Shown here: positions 6,232 to 9,681 of the stretch, in pieces | Layout: every line of letters begins with the position of its first letter | How positions within the stretch are numbered: the stretch's first letter is position 1 | NCBI GenBank assembly: GCA_030039615.1 | Contig: JASHVF010000432.1 | Span: 1-9,681, forward strand | From: Gammaproteobacteria bacterium | Lineage (GTDB): Bacteria; Pseudomonadota; Gammaproteobacteria; Steroidobacterales; Steroidobacteraceae | Direction of reading: 5' to 3' | DNA length: 9,681 bases | The notes under the pieces: generated by a model | What the model was told of the DNA's origin: nothing | The model's database searches: none | What the model saw: the letters and a program-made list of their open reading frames with translations, nothing else | Position numbers and translations under genes: made by a program

Positions 6232-7857
6232 TTACCCTGATCGCCGCGCCTCGGCGGTCAACTGCCGCAGCACGGCCACGAAGGTATCCACCTCTTCGCG
6301 GGTGTTGTAGAAAGCGAGTGAGGCGCGCAAGGTCGATTCGTGGCCGAAGCGGCGCAGGATCGGCTGCGCACAGTGGTGGCCGGCGCGCACCGCAATGCCG
6401 TACTCGTTGAGGGTGGCGCCGAGGGAAGTGGTTTCCAGCCCCTCGATGACCAGCGAGAGAACCGCGGCCTTCTCCGCCGCCGTGCCGACGATCGTGAGTC
6501 CGGGAATGGTGAGCAGCTGCTGCGTCGCATGGGCGAGCAGTTCCTGCTCGTAATGCTCGATATTGGAGAGCCCGAGCCGCTGCACGTACTCGAGCGCCGT
6601 CGCGAGCGCGGCCGCGTCCGCGATGTTGCCGGTGCCCGCCTCGAACCGCCCGGGCGGACCCTGGTAGCGGGTCTTCTCGAAGGTGACGTCCTCGATCATG
6701 TTGCCGCCGCCCTGCCACGGCGGCATGCCCTCGAGAATGGCGCGCTTGCCGTAGAGGATCCCCACCCCGGTCGGGCCGAAGATCTTGTGGCCCGAGAACA
6801 CGTAGAAGTCCGCATCCAGAGCCTGCACGTTGACGGGCAGATGCGAGACGGCCTGCGCGCCGTCCAGCAGCACGCAGGCGCCGACGCGCCGCGCCATCTC
6901 CACGACCGCGCGCACCGGCACGATGGTGCCGAGGGCGTTGGAGACATGCGCGACACTGACGATCCGGGTGCGCTCGCTCAGCAGCCGCTGCAGCTCCTCG
7001 AGGCGCAGCTGTCCGCTGGAGTCGACCGGAGCGACCTTGAGCAGCGCCTGGCGCTCGTTGGCCAGCTGTTGCCACGGAACGATGTTGGCGTGGTGCTCGA
7101 GATGCGAGATGAGGATCTCATCGCCCTGGCGCACGTGCTGCCGACCCCAGCTCTGCGCCACGAGATTGATCGCCTCGGTCGCCCCGCGCACGAAGACGAT
7201 CTCCTCCGGCGAGGCCGCGCCGAGCAGCGCCTGCGCCGCGCGCCGTCCGGCCTCGTAGGCATCGGTGGCGCGCGCCGCCAGCTCGTGGGCGGCGCGGTGC
7301 ACGTTCGAGTTCTCATGCCGGTAGAAACGCTCCAGACGCTCGATTACCGCGAGCGGCTTCTGCGTCGTCGCGGCATTATCGAACCAGATCAGGGGCCGCC
7401 CGTGGACCCGGGTCTGGAGGATGGGGAAGTCGCGACGGATGCTCGCCACGTCGAAGGGCGGATGGCGACTGTCGGCGAGCGCGCGCGGCGGGTCGAGAAA
7501 ATAGAAGTGCGGCTGCTGAGCGGTGGGCAGCGCGGCGGGCAGCCGCGGGCCGTCGGGCACGGAGGGACTCAGCCGCACCGGCACCTCGGGGAGCGGCGGG
7601 TGCACGAGTACCGCGGCGCTCAGCCGCTCGAGTGTCGCGCGGGCGAGCGTCTCCAGTTCCGGCGGCTGCGGAAGTGCCGCACGCGTCTCGGCGGCCCCAG
7701 GCACCGCTGCGGCGTCGAGTCCTCCGGGTAACGCCCGCAGGTACTCGTTCGCCCAGCGCTCGAGCGTTGCCGCGTCCGGGAGCCCGGCGGAAGTGTCTGC
7801 TGCCGTTCTACCCGGTTCGCCGCCGCCTGCCTCAGCGGTAGACGTGGGCGTAGTCAT
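6232..7857 (-). CDS. Encapsulin-associated cysteine desulfurase (SufS-type, type II) with N-terminal cargo-loading extension
   Basis: This PLP enzyme converts cysteine to alanine and leaves a persulfide on its catalytic cysteine. With the ATG at 7857 the protein has 541 residues; free SufS enzymes have about 405-415. The extra part is residues 1-134: Ala/Pro/Gly-rich, low complexity, with two motif-like islands, PDAATLERWANEYLRALPGG at 27-46 and HFYFLDPP near 117. The catalytic core starts at FDVASIRRDFP (135) and has WFDNAATTQKP, HLEHHANIVPW (252-262), LLDGAQA with Asp332, SGHK with the PLP Lys358, GTGNIADAAAL and RAGHHCAQP with catalytic Cys496. The short Cys loop is the type II (SufS) form. 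In family 2A encapsulins such an unannotated N-terminal domain directs the desulfurase into the shell; the shell gene is immediately upstream here and overlaps by 26 bases, which supports that role. The start was chosen because GAGGTGGG lies 8 bases upstream and upstream in-frame ATGs (7881, 7899) only read through shell codons. Type II enzymes usually need a sulfur acceptor; the rhodanese of the same operon is a candidate. Confidence 0.95.
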   Translation of the reverse strand: MTTPTSTAEAGGGEPGRTAADTSAGLPDAATLERWANEYLRALPGGLDAAAVPGAAETRAALPQPPELETLARATLERLSAAVLVHPPLPEVPVRLSPSVPDGPRLPAALPTAQQPHFYFLDPPRALADSRHPPFDVASIRRDFPILQTRVHGRPLIWFDNAATTQKPLAVIERLERFYRHENSNVHRAAHELAARATDAYEAGRRAAQALLGAASPEEIVFVRGATEAINLVAQSWGRQHVRQGDEILISHLEHHANIVPWQQLANERQALLKVAPVDSSGQLRLEELQRLLSERTRIVSVAHVSNALGTIVPVRAVVEMARRVGACVLLDGAQAVSHLPVNVQALDADFYVFSGHKIFGPTGVGILYGKRAILEGMPPWQGGGNMIEDVTFEKTRYQGPPGRFEAGTGNIADAAALATALEYVQRLGLSNIEHYEQELLAHATQQLLTIPGLTIVGTAAEKAAVLSLVIEGLETTSLGATLNEYGIAVRAGHHCAQPILRRFGHESTLRASLAFYNTREEVDTFVAVLRQLTAEARRSG

Positions 7858-8767
7858 GGTACTTGCCCACCTCGACCTCATCGAGCAGCCCGACCGCATC
7901 GTCCGTCAGCACCGCCAGCGAGCAGTACAGCGACACCAGGTACGAGGCAATCGCGTGTCGGTTGATGCCCATGAAGCGCACCGAAAGGCCCGGGCTCTGC
8001 TCGCCCGGCAGCCCCGGCTGGAACAACCCGACGACACCCTGGCGCTTCTCGCCCACGCGTACCAGGAGGATCTTGCTCTTGCCGTCGCTGAGAGGCACCT
8101 TGTCCGAGGGAATGAGCGGATAGCCGCGCCACGTGAGGAACTGCGAGCCGAACAGGCTGACCGTCGGTGGCGGCACGCCACGCCGGGTGCACTCGCGGCC
8201 GAAAGCCGCGATGGCGAGCGGATGCGTGAGGAAGAATGCCGGCTCCTTCCACACCCGACTCAACAGCTCATCGAGATCGTCAGGGGTCGGCGCGCCACCA
8301 AGCGGCGTGATGCGCTGCTCGTTGCTGACGTTGGCGATGAGGCCGTAGTCCGCGTTGTTGATCAGCTCGCTCTCCTGGCGCTCCTTGATCGTCTCGATCG
8401 TCAGTCGCAGCTGCTCCTTGATCTGGTCGTGCGGGCTGCTGTAGAGGTCCGAGACGCGCGTGTGGATGTCGAGGATGGTGGTGACCGCGTTGAGGTAGTA
8501 CTCACGCGGCCGGTCCTCGTAATCGACGAAGGTCTGCGGCAGCTCGGCTTCGTCGCGCTTGGCGCAGGCGATCTTCACATCCTGCGGATTGCGGACCTTG
8601 TTGAGGCGATAGATGCCCGCCTCCACCGGGACCCACTGCAGCAGGTGCACGAGCCACCGCGGCGTGATGGTCGAGAGCTGCGGTACGGTCTTGGTTGCGT
8701 TGGCAAGCTGGCGGGCCGCACTGTCGCTCAGAGCAAGCGGCGGCGGCGGCGGCGGAAGGTCAGCCAT
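7832..8767 (-). CDS. srpI: Family 2A encapsulin shell protein (SrpI-like)
   Basis: The 311-residue protein matches what I know of SrpI-like family 2A encapsulins, HK97-fold proteins that self-assemble into 60-subunit, roughly 25 nm shells. After a Met-Ala-Asp-Leu and six-proline tip, the N-arm reads LSDSAARQLANATKTVPQLS and continues into TPRWLVHLLQWVPVEAGIYRLNKV (36-58), the most characteristic block. Further blocks are PREYYLNAVTTILDIHTRVSDLYS (87-110), an Asp/Glu-rich helix with QIKEQLRLTIETIKERQESELINN (115-138), DDLDELLSRVWKEPAFFLTHP (163-183) and a C-terminal GLFQPGLPG through SVRFMGINRHAIASYLVSLYCSLAVL (247-287). The length leaves no room for the cyclic-nucleotide-binding insertion of family 2B. 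There is no signal peptide. The start is preceded by GGGGAAAG 4-11 bases upstream and lies 41 bases after the rhodanese stop; the stop lies inside the desulfurase gene. The protein may be labelled a capsid or hypothetical protein in automated annotation. The cargo is inferred from the adjacent gene. Confidence 0.95.
   Translation of the reverse strand: MADLPPPPPPLALSDSAARQLANATKTVPQLSTITPRWLVHLLQWVPVEAGIYRLNKVRNPQDVKIACAKRDEAELPQTFVDYEDRPREYYLNAVTTILDIHTRVSDLYSSPHDQIKEQLRLTIETIKERQESELINNADYGLIANVSNEQRITPLGGAPTPDDLDELLSRVWKEPAFFLTHPLAIAAFGRECTRRGVPPPTVSLFGSQFLTWRGYPLIPSDKVPLSDGKSKILLVRVGEKRQGVVGLFQPGLPGEQSPGLSVRFMGINRHAIASYLVSLYCSLAVLTDDAVGLLDEVEVGKYHDYAHVYR
7866..7873 (-). promoter_or_regulatory. 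Shine-Dalgarno of the desulfurase gene (GAGGTGGG) inside the shell gene
   Basis: On the minus strand GAGGTGGG ends 8 bases before the ATG at 7857. It lies within the last codons of the encapsulin gene and decides between this start and two in-frame ATGs further upstream. Ribosomes ending the shell at 7832 terminate 26 bases into the cargo gene, so reinitiation or coupling could set the shell-to-cargo ratio. Confidence 0.6.
8738..8755. repeat. (CGG)6 trinucleotide run encoding six prolines
   Basis: Six perfect CGG units read as six consecutive CCG proline codons on the minus strand, at residues 5-10 of the shell protein. Perfect trinucleotide runs can vary in unit number through slippage without breaking the frame, so the tip length may differ between strains. 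Confidence 0.85.
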
Positions 8768-8808
8768 GGTCTTTCCCCACTTGTTCTACGGCAACGCTCC
8801 GGCGGCGG

Positions 8809-9324
8809 TCAGTCCTGGATCCATGGCAGGCCGCGGAATCTCCACCCGCCGCTGGAATTGCGCCGACCCTCGCCGTCCAGCTCGCCCTCGAATCCCTCGA
8901 GCACGTTGAACGCCTCAGCATAGCCAGCCTTGGTGGCCGCCTCCGCGGCGGCGGCGGAACGCGGTCCAGTGCGGCATAGGAACAGCAGAACTTCGTCCTT
9001 GCGTACCTTGGCCTCGAGCTCGCGCAGAAAGCGGGGATTACGCGTGAAGGCAGTACCGGTGGCCCAGGCGACCGGGATACTGTCGGGCACATAGCCGACG
9101 AACCTGCGCTCTTCCGGCGTGCGCACGTCGATGAGCCGCGCCACTCCGGCGCGAGTCAGGGCGAATGCTTCCTCCGGCGTGAGGTCGCCCGCGTACGCAA
9201 GCCGGCGCGCGGCCGCTCGCTCGCGCGCCCGCCGCAGCACCGCTGTCGCGTCTCCCGGCACCGGCAGCTGCAATTGCACCAGCTCCTCGGTGCGATTCAA
9301 GTGCGACGCCGTCTGCGAGTCCAT
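8809..9324 (-). CDS. Single-domain rhodanese (sulfurtransferase) of the encapsulin operon
   Basis: Rhodaneses move sulfane sulfur by way of a persulfide on an active-site cysteine. This 171-residue protein has one rhodanese domain: LTPEEAFAL, LIDVRTPEER (64-73) with the conserved Asp and Arg, FVGYVPDSIPVAWA, and the active-site loop LFLCRTGPRSA with Cys117, a six-residue loop of the sulfur-transferring type. GYAEAFNVLEGFEG and the C-terminal GWRFRGLPW complete the fold. Residues 1-45 precede the domain and include an Arg/Ala-rich probable helix (VLRRARERAAARRLAYAG). There is no signal peptide, so the protein is cytoplasmic. It is the first gene of the three-gene minus-strand operon; a weak GGGGG site precedes the ATG by 6 bases. 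Rhodaneses are known recurrent neighbours of family 2A encapsulins, and I infer that it takes persulfide sulfur from the desulfurase or delivers it onward. The substrate is not known. Confidence 0.93.
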   Translation of the reverse strand: MDSQTASHLNRTEELVQLQLPVPGDATAVLRRARERAAARRLAYAGDLTPEEAFALTRAGVARLIDVRTPEERRFVGYVPDSIPVAWATGTAFTRNPRFLRELEAKVRKDEVLLFLCRTGPRSAAAAEAATKAGYAEAFNVLEGFEGELDGEGRRNSSGGWRFRGLPWIQD

Positions 9325-9562
9325 GGTTGCCCCCGCGGGAGTGCCTGCGATCGCGTGAATGTAATCGCGCGCAGCATCGGGGGGAACGAACCGCTGGGTA
9401 TGGCGCTATAACCGCTCGCTCTCGTGCACTGCCCTCGCGCGTGGCGGCGCGCCGTGCCCGGAATGTGCGACGCAGCATGTCGATAGAGTCGCTCGTTATT
9501 GGCGAATGCCGAGGCCTCTCCGCCAACATGCCCGAGACTTTAATTACGTGGGAGCAGACGTG
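9325..9562. promoter_or_regulatory. Divergent intergenic region between the encapsulin operon and the FadL-like gene
   Basis: These 238 bases must hold the promoters for both divergent transcripts, since no other gap precedes either. AT-rich islands in GC-rich DNA are visible at 9407-9412 (TATAAC), around 9355-9364 (TGAATGTAAT) and at 9539-9546 (TTTAATTA, just before the FadL-like ribosome site). None has a good -35 partner at 16-18 bases that I could find, so I do not assign exact promoters. No credible gene is seen inside. Confidence 0.5.
9550..9554 (+). promoter_or_regulatory. Shine-Dalgarno of the FadL-like gene (GGGAG)
   Basis: GGGAG lies 8 bases before the ATG at 9563 and selects that start. 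A GTG directly in front (9560) is in frame but closer to the site (5 bases) and is less likely. Confidence 0.6.
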
Positions 9563-9681
9563 ATGCGAAACGCCCGCCGGCTCGCGCAGCTGTGCGCCGC
9601 TCTGATTTATGGCCTGGCCGTCAACGACGCGCAGGCGACCAACGGCTACTTCGCGAGCGCTTATAGCGTCAAGTCGGAAGG
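9563..9681 (+). CDS. Secreted protein, probable FadL/OmpP1-type outer-membrane transporter, N-terminal fragment
   Basis: Only 39 codons and part of a 40th are visible; the gene runs off the right edge. The first 25 residues form a Sec signal peptide: basic RNARR, a hydrophobic stretch LAQLCAALIYGLAV and a probable cleavage after DAQA. The mature protein would begin TNGYFASAYSVKSEG, which resembles the start of FadL/OmpP1/TodX proteins (commonly A-T-N-G-Y-F followed by a Gly/Lys-Ser-rich turn). These are 14-stranded barrels that carry long-chain fatty acids or other hydrophobic molecules across the outer membrane. The family call rests on this short motif alone. The gene is divergent from the encapsulin operon, with 238 bases between the two start codons. 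Confidence 0.65.
   Translation, partial: MRNARRLAQLCAALIYGLAVNDAQATNGYFASAYSVKSE

Noticed and set aside
6340..7731. A 463-codon open frame on the plus strand opposite the desulfurase gene
   Set aside because: It is antisense to a gene with clear catalytic motifs, is rich in Arg, His, Glu and Gly without a recognisable fold, and such long shadow frames are common in GC-rich DNA.
7858..7899. Upstream in-frame ATGs (7881, 7899) as the desulfurase start
   Set aside because: They lie deeper in the shell gene, add residues that only mirror shell codons, and lack the well-placed GAGGTGGG found before 7857.
7832..8767. Shell protein as a prophage capsid protein
   Set aside because: The HK97-type fold alone could suggest a phage, but no portal, protease, terminase or tail gene is nearby, and the cargo desulfurase and rhodanese fit an encapsulin operon.
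7523..8923. A 466-codon open frame on the plus strand across the shell and desulfurase genes
   Set aside because: It spans parts of three genes on the other strand, begins in Ser/Gly low complexity and shows no family motif; it is best explained as a shadow of the minus-strand coding frames.
9347..9370. Imperfect inverted repeat GCGAT ... ATCGC upstream of the rhodanese gene
   Set aside because: Only five bases pair, and GCGAT-type words recur by chance in this GC-rich DNA; no operator can be supported.
9383..9412. GGAAC followed after about 16 bases by CTATAA, similar to an extracytoplasmic sigma factor promoter for the FadL-like gene
   Set aside because: The -10 part does not match the expected TCAAA-type sequence and the distance to the start codon is about 150 bases; one five-base match is not enough.

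Overview
The window comes from a high-GC bacterium. The histidine genes are packed in the order hisD-C-B-H-A-F-IE, with hisB carrying both a phosphatase-type and a dehydratase domain and hisI fused to hisE. That is the classical gammaproteobacterial layout, so I infer a high-GC gammaproteobacterium and cannot name a genus.

Region 1 (1-5861, + strand) is most of a histidine biosynthesis operon, entered inside hisD. The genes overlap or nearly touch: ATGA overlaps at hisD/hisC and hisC/hisB, 2-5 bases between hisB/hisH and hisH/hisA, a 49-base hisA/hisF overlap and an 11-base hisF/hisIE overlap. Two features are unusual. The HAD histidinol-phosphatase half of HisB has lost its nucleophilic Asp (Ala9) and the whole metal-binding/Lys loop, so it looks dead, while the IGP dehydratase half is intact. 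HisF has no ATG, GTG or TTG at its conserved start; it appears to begin at an ATT codon behind a perfect GAGGAG Shine-Dalgarno.

Region 2 (5867-6231) holds a convergent small gene for a 66-residue protein of unknown function and a 164-base spacer with a weak hairpin and an AT-rich patch.

Region 3 (6232-9324, - strand) is the most interesting part: a three-gene operon, in transcription order, of a single-domain rhodanese, a family 2A encapsulin shell protein (SrpI-like, HK97 fold) and a SufS-type cysteine desulfurase with a disordered-looking N-terminal extension of about 134 residues that fits the known cargo-loading domain. The cargo gene starts inside the last codons of the shell gene. By family knowledge this encodes a protein nanocompartment that encloses a cysteine desulfurase and handles or stores sulfur taken from cysteine; the rhodanese is a plausible sulfur-transfer partner.

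Region 4 (9325-9681) is a divergent intergenic region followed by the first 39 codons of a secreted protein that resembles the start of FadL/OmpP1 outer-membrane transporters. No tRNA, rRNA, CRISPR or insertion sequence was seen.
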